From NCBI GenBank assembly GCA_900547655.1, contig URHQ01000035.1, positions 1-19,884 on the forward strand: a stretch of 19,884 nt of DNA, written 5' to 3'. Below are positions 7,847 to 15,098 of this stretch, piece by piece. The stretch's first letter is position 1. The number at the start of each line of letters is the position of its first letter. The DNA comes from an uncultured Collinsella sp. GTDB taxonomy: Bacteria; Actinomycetota; Coriobacteriia; Coriobacteriales; Coriobacteriaceae. The notes under the pieces are model-generated. The model made no database searches, was not told the origin of the DNA, and saw nothing but the letters and a program-made list of their open reading frames with translations. The translations under genes and the position numbers were made by a program.

Positions 7847-8202
7847 CCGCGGTCTCGTCCTACATCGTCTATGCGCGGGCACTCAATAGGCTGGGTTGGA
7901 CGCCGGCCGAGTTTGTGGTGGCGGAGTCGTTTGTCGTGCGCCTGCGCGGCATGCTGGGACGGCGTCCGGTTGCCGCCAACGGCCTGCCGCTCGTCATGGC
8001 GTTTCCACGCTGCTTTTCGGTCCATACGTGTTTTATGGCCTATCCCATCGACATCGCCTTCATCGATCGCGACGGCAATATCCTCGCGCGCTACAAAAAC
8101 GTCCGCCCTTGGCGCATGTGCTCCTGCCCCGGCGCCTGGGCCGTACTAGAGCGTCCTTCAATCATTGTTTCGACTCCTGCTCTCCAACGCGTGCCGGCTT
8201 AA
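7843..8202 (+). CDS. DUF192 family protein at the end of the Tad operon
   Basis: 119 residues from a GTG at 7843 that overlaps the previous stop, with a GGGGGTGG stretch upstream. An in-frame ATG at 7822 is the alternative. The segment RLRGMLGRR...FPRCFSVHTCFMAYPIDIAFIDRDGNIL...NVRPWRMCSCPGAWAVLE matches the DUF192 (PF02643) pattern: a small beta-barrel domain of unknown function with a conserved C-x-S-V-H-T core. No signal peptide is apparent. The overlapping start implies co-expression with the pilus genes, so a Tad-related role is plausible but unproven. Confidence 0.85.
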   Translation: MTAVSSYIVYARALNRLGWTPAEFVVAESFVVRLRGMLGRRPVAANGLPLVMAFPRCFSVHTCFMAYPIDIAFIDRDGNILARYKNVRPWRMCSCPGAWAVLERPSIIVSTPALQRVPA

Positions 8203-8220
8203 GAATTGGCGACAGTGGAC

Positions 8221-8235
8221 TTTCGTCATACGAAA
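8221..8235. promoter_or_regulatory. Palindromic candidate operator of the toxin-antitoxin pair
   Basis: TTTCGT-CAT-ACGAAA is a perfect 6-bp inverted repeat with a 3-base centre, 26 bases before the toxin start. It overlaps a weak possible promoter (TTGGCG at 8206, 17-base spacer, TACGAA at 8229). Ribbon-helix-helix antitoxins usually autorepress from such palindromes; the assignment is inference. Confidence 0.5.
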
Positions 8236-8260
8236 TTGGGTAAGATGGAGGAGAAGATGC

Positions 8261-8527
8261 ATGGATGTTGAGATCCATCCGAACGCCAAAAAACACTTGA
8301 CGGAAAAGCAAGTGCTAGGTGCCTGGTTCGCGGTTACTGAGTGCATTCGCCGCGAGTCGGAGGACGAGCCGCCGAGATGGCTTGCCATTGGATGGCTTCC
8401 AAACGGACGAAGCGTGGAGCTTGTCGCGGTCGAGCTTGTCCGTGGGTGGCTTATCATTCATGCCTTGTCTCCAGTCCAGAAGAAATTTTGGCAGGAGATT
8501 GAACAGGCTCGGCAAAGGGGTCGATGA
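8261..8527 (+). CDS. BrnT-like type II toxin candidate
   Basis: 88 residues. The ATG at 8261 follows GGAGGAG at about 8-base spacing; the open frame further upstream has no ribosome site. The pattern (HPNAKKHLTEKQVLGAW, then PPRWLAIGWLPNGRSVELVAVELVRGWLIIHAL, then KKFWQEIEQA) resembles BrnT-like toxins: a short helix, a strand with R-x-x-A-I-G, G-R, two more strands, then a basic C-terminal helix. BrnT proteins are RelE-fold ribonucleases. The gene overlaps an RHH-protein gene (ATGA at 8524), and the toxin-first order matches brnTA. Function is inferred from order and fold pattern, not from catalytic residues. Confidence 0.65.
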   Translation: MDVEIHPNAKKHLTEKQVLGAWFAVTECIRRESEDEPPRWLAIGWLPNGRSVELVAVELVRGWLIIHALSPVQKKFWQEIEQARQRGR

Positions 8528-8811
8528 TGGGCAAGACGTATACGGCCGCTAATGGTCAGGTTGTAACGGATGAAATGATTGACGCGTGGTGCGAGTCGTA
8601 CGAGCGCGGAGAGTTTCCGGATGGCGAACACACCGTTGGTGGGATCGTGCGTGGACGGCCCCTGCTCTCAGGTGAGGGGACGGCAACGCTGTCGGTCAAG
8701 ATTCCTCTGGGAATGAAGGAGGCCATTCGTCGACGGGCGGCTGCCGAGGGGATGACGCCAAGTGAGTTTGCCCGTGCGGCTCTGAGTGAAAAACTTCTTG
8801 CTGCCGGCTGA
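8524..8811 (+). CDS. BrnA-like antitoxin with C-terminal ribbon-helix-helix
   Basis: 95 residues (94 if started at the second ATG, 8527). The N-terminal half (KTYTAANGQVVTDEMIDAWC...GEHTVGGIVRGRPLLS) is a conserved-looking acidic segment. Residues about 53-92 (TATLSVKIPLGMKEAIRRRA, GMTPSEFARAALSEKLL) form a strand plus two helices typical of CopG/RHH DNA-binding domains. RHH at the C-terminus with an N-terminal toxin-binding region fits BrnA-like antitoxins. It overlaps the toxin stop, so the pair is co-translated, and it probably binds the palindrome at 8221-8235. Confidence 0.7.
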   Translation: MMGKTYTAANGQVVTDEMIDAWCESYERGEFPDGEHTVGGIVRGRPLLSGEGTATLSVKIPLGMKEAIRRRAAAEGMTPSEFARAALSEKLLAAG

Positions 8812-8853
8812 TGCCTCTGACGTGCCGATTTATAGAACCGAGGCTGTGCTCAA

Positions 8854-8902
8854 AAACTTTTTTAAAATTCTCGGTTGACCGGAACGCGTCCTTGGTTATA
8901 CT
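8854..8902 (+). promoter_or_regulatory. tRNA-Phe promoter with AT-rich UP-like element
   Basis: -35 TTGACC at 8875-8880 and -10 TATACT at 8897-8902, with a 16-base spacer. An AT-rich AAACTTTTTTAAAATT at 8854-8869 sits just upstream, as an UP element would. A nearly identical 16-mer sits at the same distance before the tRNA-Leu -35. Confidence 0.75.
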
Positions 8903-8934
8903 AATCAAGCCTTGAAACAAGGCACACCTCAAAT

Positions 8935-9007
<73 letters not shown>

Positions 9008-9020
9008 CCTTGAATTGACT

Positions 9021-9050
9021 AGGACCTCTGCAAAGGGGTCCTTTTCTTTT
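9021..9050 (+). terminator. Intrinsic terminator of tRNA-Phe
   Basis: An 8-bp stem AGGACCTC/GGGGTCCT (one G-U pair) with a TGCAAA loop is followed by CTTTTCTTTT. It lies 13 bases after the tRNA. Confidence 0.85.
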
Positions 9051-9301
9051 ATGTGGACCCGCGGAAAATGCATCCCAGTCTTTTGCGAAAAACGGGACGC
9101 GCTTTCCGGCGCCTGCCTTCGGCGTGCGTACGCACTTCGTCGCACCATCCCGAGCTCGTCTGCTCCCAGATATTCCTCTCGCTTTTGCGCCACTTTACAG
9201 ACCGTTCGGTCGTCTGTCCGCACGCGCGGGTATACTCAAAACGATACTTTTCCTATGCAATACGATGCAGGCTCGACCTGCACGATCCGAAGGGGGCAGT
9301 G
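9051..9301 (+). promoter_or_regulatory. Non-coding leader of the GH5-like gene with palindromes
   Basis: 250 bases with no convincing gene. It holds a 12-bp perfect palindrome GTGCGTACGCAC (9124-9135). A TetR-operator-like inverted repeat GACCG-TT-CGGTC lies at 9200-9211, with outer arms ACAGAC (9197-9202) and GTCTGT (9212-9217). A candidate -10, TATACT, is at 9231-9236. No good -35 is seen at 17 bases from it; the inverted repeat occupies that region, as an operator might. A ribosome site AGGGGG (9291-9296) precedes the ATG at 9302. Confidence 0.5.
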
Positions 9302-10363
9302 ATGGAGAGGATACTCGGCGTTAATCTCTCTGGCTGGTTTATTCCCGAGCCTTGGGTGACCCCGTCGCTGTACGCGGCGACCGGTGCATCCAACGCAGCC
9401 GAGCTGCAGGAGGCAATGGGCACCGCCGCCTATAACGAGCGCATGCGCCGTCATTACGAGACGTTTATGAGCGAGGACGATTTCCGTCGCATGGCGCAGA
9501 TCGGCCTCAACGCCGTGCGCCTGCCGGTGCCTTGGTATGCCTTTGGCTCGCAGGAGTCCGATGCGTCCTACATCTCGGTTGTCGACTACATCGACCGTGC
9601 AATTGAGTGGGCTGCCAAGTACGACATCCGCGTGCTGCTTGATCTGGCAACTGTGCCCGGTGGCCAGGGCGATTCCAACGATTCGCCCGCCACGCCGGAG
9701 GCTGTCGCCGAGTGGCATTCGTCCACCAACGGCCGTCATGTCGCGCTCGACGTGCTCGAGCGCCTGGCCGATCGCTACGGCGAGGCCGAGAGCCTGCTGG
9801 GCATTGAGCTGCTGGACACGCCGCAGATGAGCGTCCACAAGAGCCTCTTCACCATGACGGATGGCATTCCGGCGCACTACCTGCGCAACTTCTATCGCGA
9901 CGCCTACGAGCTCGTCCGTTCGTATATGCCCGAGGATAAGATCGTCGTCTTCTCGTCGTCGGGGCATCCCAGCGAGTGGAAGCATTTTATGCGCGGCGCC
10001 AAGTACAAGAACGTCTACATGGACCTTCACCTGTACCATTACCGCGACGAGCATGCGCTCGATATCACGAGCCCCCGCGGGCTGACGACGGCGATTTCGC
10101 GCAACAAGCGCGAGCTCAAAGAAGCGATTTCGACTGGGTTCCCCGTGCTGGTGGGCGAATGGTCGGGCGCGGCGATCTTTGCCAACTCGTCGGTTACGCC
10201 CGAGGGCCGCAATGCCTACGAGCGCGTGTTTATCGCCAACCAACTGGCTTCGTTTGCGCCGGCTGCCGGTTGGTTCTTCCAAACGTGGAAGACCGAGAAG
10301 CGCATTGCAGCATGGGACGCCCGCGCGGCGCTCGGTACGCTCGAGCGCGGCATGATTGAATAG
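9302..10363 (+). CDS. GH5_9-like (exo-beta-1,3-glucanase family) protein lacking the acid/base Glu
   Basis: 353 residues; start chosen by AGGGGG just upstream. The fold signatures follow fungal Exg1-type GH5_9 proteins in order: GVNLSGWFIPEPW (6-18), HYETFMSEDDFRRMAQIGLNAVRLP, LDLATVPGGQGD, LLGIELLDTP (166-174), MDLHLYHY, LVGEWSGA with the putative nucleophile E286, and WFFQTWKTE. The usual NEP acid/base motif reads D172-T173-P174 here, and the conserved His of LDLHGAPG is A116. Hydrolysis by the normal retaining mechanism is therefore doubtful. There is no signal peptide, so it is cytoplasmic. It lies 6 bases before rsmI, so the two may be co-transcribed. It could be a pseudoenzyme or have altered chemistry. 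Confidence 0.8.
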   Translation: MERILGVNLSGWFIPEPWVTPSLYAATGASNAAELQEAMGTAAYNERMRRHYETFMSEDDFRRMAQIGLNAVRLPVPWYAFGSQESDASYISVVDYIDRAIEWAAKYDIRVLLDLATVPGGQGDSNDSPATPEAVAEWHSSTNGRHVALDVLERLADRYGEAESLLGIELLDTPQMSVHKSLFTMTDGIPAHYLRNFYRDAYELVRSYMPEDKIVVFSSSGHPSEWKHFMRGAKYKNVYMDLHLYHYRDEHALDITSPRGLTTAISRNKRELKEAISTGFPVLVGEWSGAAIFANSSVTPEGRNAYERVFIANQLASFAPAAGWFFQTWKTEKRIAAWDARAALGTLERGMIE

Positions 10364-10369
10364 GTTGAT

Positions 10370-11248
10370 ATGACGCAAAACAGCGCCCATACGGGCAAAC
10401 TCTATGTGGTCGGCACGCCCATCGGCAACTTGGGCGACCTGTCCCCGCGCGTTGGCGAGGCCTTTGCCGCCGCCGATGCCATCTGCTGCGAAGACACGCG
10501 TGTGACGTCAAAGCTGCTGATGCACCTGGGCATTTCCAAGCCGCTTGTCCGTTGCGACGAGAATGTGATCGCCAGCCGCGCCGCCGGCCTGGTCGACCGT
10601 CTGCTGGCGGGGGAGACCCTCGCCTTTGCCTCGGACGCCGGCATGCCGAGTGTGTCCGATCCCGGCCAGGCGCTGGTCGAGGCGGCGCGTGAGGCCGATG
10701 TGCCCGTCGAAGTTATTCCCGGGCCCTCTGCTTGCGTCACGGCGCTCGTTTCGTCCGGTATTCCCTGCGAGCATTTTTTCTTCGAGGGCTTTTTGGGCCG
10801 AAAGCACGGCGACCGCGTGCGCCGTTTGCAGCGCCTTGCCGTGGTGCCCGGCGCACTCATCTTCTACGAGTCTCCACATCGCATCGTGGCGACGCTTGAG
10901 GCCGTGACGGAGGTCTTTCCCCAGCGTGAGGTTGCCGTCTGCCGCGAACTCACCAAGCTGCACGAGGAGGTCTTGCGCGGGCCCGCTGCCCAGCTTGCCG
11001 AGGAGCTGCGTGCTCGCGGCGAGGTAAAGGGCGAGATTGCGCTGGTCATCGCGCCGCCGAGCGAGGATGAGGAGGCCGGTGCCGTGCCGGTTGGCGCCGC
11101 GGCAGCGGATTCCGACGAGGCCCTGCGCGAGGATATCCGCGTCGCGCTTGAGGAGGGGGAGCCCGCCTCTGCGGTGGCCAAGCGCCTGTCTCAGAAGTAT
11201 TCGCGCCGCAAGCGCGATGTCTATGCCATGGTGCTCGATATGCAATAG
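10370..11248 (+). CDS. rsmI: 16S rRNA (cytidine(1402)-2'-O)-methyltransferase
   Basis: 292 residues. A tetrapyrrole-methylase-like SAM enzyme that 2'-O-methylates C1402 in the decoding centre of 16S rRNA. All family blocks are present: LYVVGTPIGNLGDLSPR at the N-terminus, CCEDTRVTSKLL, FASDAGMPSVSDPG, PGPSACVTAL, FFFEGFLGRK, FYESPHRI, and ELTKLHEEVLRG. The C-terminal tail (about 240-292) is an acidic spacer followed by a helical RLSQKYSRRKRDVYAMVLD domain, usual for RsmI. It starts 6 bases after the GH5-like gene with a weak ribosome site. In many Gram-positives it neighbours metG, as here. Confidence 0.95.
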   Translation: MTQNSAHTGKLYVVGTPIGNLGDLSPRVGEAFAAADAICCEDTRVTSKLLMHLGISKPLVRCDENVIASRAAGLVDRLLAGETLAFASDAGMPSVSDPGQALVEAAREADVPVEVIPGPSACVTALVSSGIPCEHFFFEGFLGRKHGDRVRRLQRLAVVPGALIFYESPHRIVATLEAVTEVFPQREVAVCRELTKLHEEVLRGPAAQLAEELRARGEVKGEIALVIAPPSEDEEAGAVPVGAAAADSDEALREDIRVALEEGEPASAVAKRLSQKYSRRKRDVYAMVLDMQ

Positions 11249-11272
11249 ATGGAGGATATCCAGCCCTTGCGC

Positions 11273-11278
11273 TAGAAT
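11273..11278 (+). promoter_or_regulatory. Candidate -10 element for metG
   Basis: TAGAAT lies 40 bases before the metG start in the 69-base rsmI-metG gap. No good -35 is seen at normal spacing, so this is tentative. The gap is too short for a T-box leader. Confidence 0.3.
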
Positions 11279-11317
11279 CATCCTCTGTATGCAACGTTTT
11301 TCTGGAGGACAAACCCC

Positions 11318-12919
11318 ATGGATCAAAGCAAGCCTTCGTTCTTTATCACGACGCCCATCTACTACGTCAACGCCGATCCGCACCTGGGCACGGCCTATTC
11401 CACCATCATCGCCGACGTTCAGGCTCGCTATCGCCGCTCCGCTGGCTTTAACGTCAAGTTTCTGACCGGCATGGACGAGCACGGCGAGAAGGTCGCCGAG
11501 GCCGCAGCCAAGCACGGCATGACGCCGCAGGAGTGGACCGATAGCCAGGCCCCGCACTTCAAGGAGCTTTGGAGCAAGCTCGAGATCTCCAACGACGACT
11601 TCATCCGCACCACCGAGCCGCGCCAGCATCATGCCGTGCAGTACCTGTGGGAGCGCATGAAGGAGTCCGGCTACCTGTATAAGGGCAGCTACGACGGTTG
11701 GTATTGCGTGCCTGACGAGACCTACTTCACTGATACACAGGTTCAGAAGGGCGACGAGGAGTACGGCAGCGTCGGCCAGCATCTATGCCCCGACTGCCAT
11801 CGTCCGCTTGAGCGCGTGCAGGAGGAGTCCTACTTCTTTAAGCTTTCCGCCTTCCAGGACAAGCTGCTCAAGCTCTATGACGAGCACCCCGACTTTGTCG
11901 AGCCTGCGTTCCGTATGAATGAGGTACGCAGCTTTGTCGAGGGCGGCCTTAATGACCTTTCCGTGAGCCGTACGAGCTTTGACTGGGGCATCCAGGTCCC
12001 GTTTGACGAGGGTCACGTGACCTACGTGTGGTTCGATGCGCTGCTCAACTATATGACGGCCGTCGGCTACGGTGTCGACACCGACGAGGCGCGTGCCGAG
12101 CTGGCCTATCGCTGGCCCGCGCAGTTCCACATCGTGGGTAAGGACATCATCCGCTTCCACTGCGTCATTTGGCCCGCCATGCTCATGGCCATTGGCGAGG
12201 CCCTGCCCGAGCACGTCTTTGCCCACGGCTTCCTGACCGTGCGCAATGCCGAGACTGGCAAGGCCGAGAAGATGTCCAAGAGCCGCGGCAACGCCATCGC
12301 TCCGCAGGACGTTATCGACATGCTGGGCGTCGAGGGCTATCGCTACTACTTCATGACCGACGTCGTCCCCGGTACCGACGGTGCCATCAGCTTCGACCGC
12401 ATGGAGCAGGTCTACAACGCCGACCTGGCCAACAGCTGGGGCAACCTTATCTCGCGTTCGCTCAACATGAGCGGCAAGTACTTTGACGGTTGCGCGCCCG
12501 CCAAGCCCGCGTCGTTCGATGCGTTCGACAACCCGCTGGCAAAGATTGCCGATGGCCTGGTCGATCGCTACATGGCCAAGATGGACGTGCTCGATTATGG
12601 TGGAGCTAAGGACGAGGTCATGGAGCTCATCCATGCCGCCAACCACTACATCGAGGACTCCGAGCCCTGGGCGCTTGCCAAGGACGAGGCCAAGGCTGAC
12701 GAGCTGGCATTTGTGATCTACAACCTGCTCGAGGCCATCCGCATCGCCGCCCACCTGCTGATGCCGCTCATGCCCCAGACTTCTGCCGAGGCCCTGCGCC
12801 GCCTGTCCTGCGAGGACGAGGCCGCGAGCGACGACCTCAAGGGCATTTGCACTTGGGGCCTGCTTGCCGGCGGTCAGCCCGTCGAGAAGGGCGAGCCGCT
12901 GTTCCCGCGTCTGGCGTAG
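11318..12919 (+). CDS. metG: Methionyl-tRNA synthetase
   Basis: 533 residues. Charges tRNA-Met. It has the class I signatures: HLGT (22-25, HIGH equivalent) after FFITTPIYYVNADP, and KMSKS near 318-322. A CPDC knuckle near 157-160 marks the zinc-containing connective insertion, next to GWYCVPDETYF. The anticodon-binding helical domain includes NSWGNLISRSLNM. The protein ends soon after the helical domain, so the C-terminal EMAP/Trbp111 tRNA-binding extension is absent, as in the shorter MetRS form. TGGAGGA precedes the ATG at about 8 bases. A terminator follows at 12964. Confidence 0.97.
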   Translation: MDQSKPSFFITTPIYYVNADPHLGTAYSTIIADVQARYRRSAGFNVKFLTGMDEHGEKVAEAAAKHGMTPQEWTDSQAPHFKELWSKLEISNDDFIRTTEPRQHHAVQYLWERMKESGYLYKGSYDGWYCVPDETYFTDTQVQKGDEEYGSVGQHLCPDCHRPLERVQEESYFFKLSAFQDKLLKLYDEHPDFVEPAFRMNEVRSFVEGGLNDLSVSRTSFDWGIQVPFDEGHVTYVWFDALLNYMTAVGYGVDTDEARAELAYRWPAQFHIVGKDIIRFHCVIWPAMLMAIGEALPEHVFAHGFLTVRNAETGKAEKMSKSRGNAIAPQDVIDMLGVEGYRYYFMTDVVPGTDGAISFDRMEQVYNADLANSWGNLISRSLNMSGKYFDGCAPAKPASFDAFDNPLAKIADGLVDRYMAKMDVLDYGGAKDEVMELIHAANHYIEDSEPWALAKDEAKADELAFVIYNLLEAIRIAAHLLMPLMPQTSAEALRRLSCEDEAASDDLKGICTWGLLAGGQPVEKGEPLFPRLA

Positions 12920-12963
12920 AGACCGCGCGAGCGCCATATCGGCAATTTGCTGTTTAGCTGTAA

Positions 12964-12997
12964 GGGCATGGCCGCCACGGTCCATGCCCTTTCGTTT
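12964..12997 (+). terminator. Intrinsic terminator after metG
   Basis: A perfect 8-bp stem GGGCATGG/CCATGCCC with a 10-base loop (12964-12989) is followed by TTTCGTTT. It lies between metG and rsmA and may allow some read-through into rsmA. Confidence 0.75.
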
Positions 12998-13029
12998 CAA
13001 GACGCCGCCATCATGCTAAGGAGGCAACT

Positions 13030-13890
13030 ATGACAACTTCGCCTTTGGCAAACCCCACGGCAACAAGGGAGCTGCTGGAGGAGTTTGGCCTTGCGACCAA
13101 GCATCGCCTGGGCCAGAACTTCCTGATCGACAACCATGTGATTGAGCGCATCTGCGAGCTTGCCGAGCTCACGGGCGATGAGCGCGTGCTCGAGGTTGGC
13201 CCGGGCGTTGGTACGCTCACGCTTGCGCTGCTGCAGGAGGCGGCGTGCGTCACGTCGATCGAGGCCGACCCCGAGCTCGAGCCGGTGCTCGACGCCCACG
13301 CCGCCGACTATGCCAACTTCCGCTTTATCATGGGCGACGCGCTCAAGGTGGGTCCGGAGCAGATTGAGCAGGCTGCGGGCGGTGAGCCGACGGTGTTTGT
13401 CGCGAACCTGCCCTATAACGTGGCGGCGACGATCATCCTGCAGTTCTTCCAGACGATGCCGGCGCTCAAGCGTGCCGTCGTCATGGTGCAGAAGGAGGTT
13501 GCCGATCGCATTGCCGCAGTGCCGGGTAACAAGACCTATGGCGGCTATACGGCAAAGCTCGGCCTGTATGCGCAGGTGACGGGTCGCTTTGAGGTGCCGC
13601 CGCGCTGCTTTATGCCGGCGCCGCACGTGGACTCGGCCGTCGTGCGTATCGACCGTGTTGACGGCGTGGTGCCCGAAGGACTCGATCGCGAATTTGTGGC
13701 CCGCGTGATTGATGCTGCATTTGCTCAGCGTCGCAAGACCATCCGCAATTCCATGAGCGCCAACGGCTTTGCCAAGGACGTGCTCGATGCCGCCTTTGAG
13801 GCTTGCGGTATCGCACCCACCACGCGCGCCGAGACGCTTGATGTTGCCGACTTTGTCCGCCTGGCCCAGGAGCTAATCCATGATGCCTAA
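13030..13890 (+). CDS. rsmA: 16S rRNA (adenine(1518)-N6/adenine(1519)-N6)-dimethyltransferase
   Basis: 286 residues. Dimethylates A1518 and A1519 in the 3'-terminal hairpin of 16S rRNA during 30S maturation. Motifs: KHRLGQNFLID (about 24-34), SAM-binding LEVGPGVGTLT (about 54-64), acidic SIEADPEL, catalytic NLPYNVA starting at N126, VVMVQKEVADR, and FAQRRKTIRNSM near the C-terminus. AAGGAGG lies 5 bases before the ATG. It overlaps tatD by 11 bases, so the two are co-translated. Confidence 0.97.
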   Translation: MTTSPLANPTATRELLEEFGLATKHRLGQNFLIDNHVIERICELAELTGDERVLEVGPGVGTLTLALLQEAACVTSIEADPELEPVLDAHAADYANFRFIMGDALKVGPEQIEQAAGGEPTVFVANLPYNVAATIILQFFQTMPALKRAVVMVQKEVADRIAAVPGNKTYGGYTAKLGLYAQVTGRFEVPPRCFMPAPHVDSAVVRIDRVDGVVPEGLDREFVARVIDAAFAQRRKTIRNSMSANGFAKDVLDAAFEACGIAPTTRAETLDVADFVRLAQELIHDA

Positions 13891-14797
13891 TGCCGCACGC
13901 GTGACGTTTACCAAGAAAAAGAAGACGGTCGCCTGCCCCGTGCCCTTGGCACCGCTTGCCGACACGCATGCGCATCTGCTTTCGTTTTGGGGCAAAGATG
14001 TGCCCGAGACGCTCGGGCGCGCCAAAGCCGCGGGCGTCGACCTGTTGGTGACGATGTTCGACCCCATCGCTGACAAACGCAGCGTGACGGATTATAGCGA
14101 CTGGCTCGTGCGCGAAATTCTGCCGATGCAGGATATCCCGCAGATCAAGTATCTTGCCGGCGTGCATCCGTATGGCGCGCCGGACTATACCGACGACGTT
14201 CACGCACAGGTCGTTGCCGCACTCGATGACCCCTTATGCGCCGGTATTGGCGAAATCGGCCTGGACTACCACATGGACTATGACGACGATATCGCGCCGG
14301 CACCCCATAACGTGCAGATTGACTGTATGGCGCGTCAGCTCGAGCTTGCCGTGTGCCGTAACGTGCCGGTGGAGCTGCATCTGCGTCACGAGGACACGGA
14401 CCAGGAGCGTACCTCGCACGTGGACGCCTACAACGTGCTTCGTGAGGTGGGCGTGCCCCAGGCCGGTTGTGTGCTGCACTGTTTTGGCGAGGACCGCGCC
14501 ACGATGGAGCGCTTTGTTGAGCTGGGCTGCTATATCGCCTATGGCGGCGCGGCCACCTTCAAGCGTAACGACGCTGTGCGCGAGGCGTTTGCGGCGACCC
14601 CGCTCGATCGCATTTTGTTCGAGACGGATTGCCCGTATATGGCGCCGGAGCCGATTCGTGGTCTTGAGTGCGAGCCGGCAATGATCTCAATTACGGCAAA
14701 CGCGCTGGTTAACGACCGTGTCGATCGCACAGGTGAGGACGCCGAAACAATCGCGCAAGCCGCTTGGGAAAATGCCTGCAAACTTTTTCAAAAATAG
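13880..14797 (+). CDS. tatD: TatD family metal-dependent hydrolase
   Basis: 305 residues (or 304 from the second ATG). A TIM-barrel metal-dependent (deoxyribo)nuclease-type protein. Metal-ligand motifs are intact: DTHAHL starting at D28, GIGEIGLDYH near 121-130, HLRHED, VLHCFGED, and ETDCPYMAPEP starting at E248. The first 20 or so residues (TFTKKKKTV) form a basic extension before the barrel. The overlap with rsmA and the nearby metG reproduce a common Gram-positive cluster. The last codons overlap the AT-rich element upstream of the tRNA-Leu promoter. Confidence 0.93.
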   Translation: MMPNAARVTFTKKKKTVACPVPLAPLADTHAHLLSFWGKDVPETLGRAKAAGVDLLVTMFDPIADKRSVTDYSDWLVREILPMQDIPQIKYLAGVHPYGAPDYTDDVHAQVVAALDDPLCAGIGEIGLDYHMDYDDDIAPAPHNVQIDCMARQLELAVCRNVPVELHLRHEDTDQERTSHVDAYNVLREVGVPQAGCVLHCFGEDRATMERFVELGCYIAYGGAATFKRNDAVREAFAATPLDRILFETDCPYMAPEPIRGLECEPAMISITANALVNDRVDRTGEDAETIAQAAWENACKLFQK

Positions 14798-14829
14798 TTC
14801 TTGCGTTCGTGGTGGCGCTCCGTTATTCT
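14780..14829 (+). promoter_or_regulatory. tRNA-Leu promoter with AT-rich UP-like element
   Basis: -35 TTGCGT at 14801-14806 and -10 TATTCT at 14824-14829, with a 17-base spacer, 12 bases before the tRNA. The upstream AAACTTTTTCAAAAAT (14780-14795) matches the tRNA-Phe element at 14 of 16 positions at the same distance from the -35. It lies inside the tatD 3' end. Confidence 0.75.
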
Positions 14830-14840
14830 AATTCCTGCAC

Positions 14841-14927
14841 GCGGGCGTGGCGGAATTGGCAGACGCGTACGGTTCAGGTCCGTATGGGGGCAACCCCATG
14901 AAGGTTCAAGTCCTTTCGCCCGCACCA
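14841..14927 (+). tRNA. tRNA-Leu (CAG)
   Basis: 87 bases including an encoded CCA. Acceptor GCGGGCG/CGCCCGC is perfect. The anticodon stem TACGG/CCGTA has loop TTCAGGT (anticodon CAG). The long variable arm is TGGGG-GCAA-CCCCA, and the T loop is TTCAAGT. The long variable arm fits class II tRNA-Leu. Its 3' end and terminator recur 189 bases downstream. Confidence 0.95.
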
Positions 14928-14969
14928 TTAAATGAAAGAGCTCCCAGCAATGGGGGCTTTTTTGTTATG
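14910..14969 (+). repeat. 60-bp direct repeat, copy 1 (tRNA-Leu 3' end plus terminator)
   Basis: Runs from within the tRNA-Leu T arm (GTCCTTTCGCCCGCACCA) through its terminator to TTGTTATG. Copy 2 at 15099-15158 is identical except for one base (A14930 versus G15119). Confidence 0.95.
14939..14963 (+). terminator. Intrinsic terminator of tRNA-Leu
   Basis: Stem AGCTCCC/GGGGGCT (7 bp, one G-U) with loop AGCAAT, followed by a run of T. It lies 12 bases after the CCA. Confidence 0.85.
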
Positions 14970-15098
14970 GGCCCATCGCAGGGACTTGAACCTGTGAAGG
15001 AGCGAGCGTAAAGAAAACGCGGAGCGTTTTTAGCGAGCTGGCGAGGACGCCGGCAGGCGGCCGAAGCCGGTGCGGATCCGCGAAGCGGATACGCGGAC
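14970..15098. repeat. Hairpin-rich spacer between the tRNA-Leu 3'-end repeats
   Basis: 129 bases with no gene. It carries perfect short hairpins: AAAACGC-GGA-GCGTTTT (15014-15030), CCGGC/GCCGG (15050-15070) and ATCCGC-GAA-GCGGAT (15076-15090). GGACTTGAACCT near 14984-14995 is a 12-base reverse complement of a tRNA T-arm (AGGTTCAAGTCC). It looks like a dispersed palindromic element or the remains of an insertion or of a tandem tRNA copy. Confidence 0.6.

Noticed and set aside
9053..9301. In-frame upstream extension of the GH5-like gene (83 more residues)
   Set aside because: It begins next to the tRNA-Phe terminator, crosses a candidate promoter and operator, has a basic low-complexity composition and no ribosome site. 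The family N-terminus (GVNLSGW) fits the ATG at 9302.
11249..11317. T-box or other aminoacyl-tRNA-sensing leader before metG
   Set aside because: The gap is 69 bases, too short, and lacks a specifier-loop or antiterminator arrangement.
11783..13000. 405-codon minus-strand open frame over metG
   Set aside because: It mirrors the metG codons and runs across the metG terminator. No promoter or ribosome site is seen.
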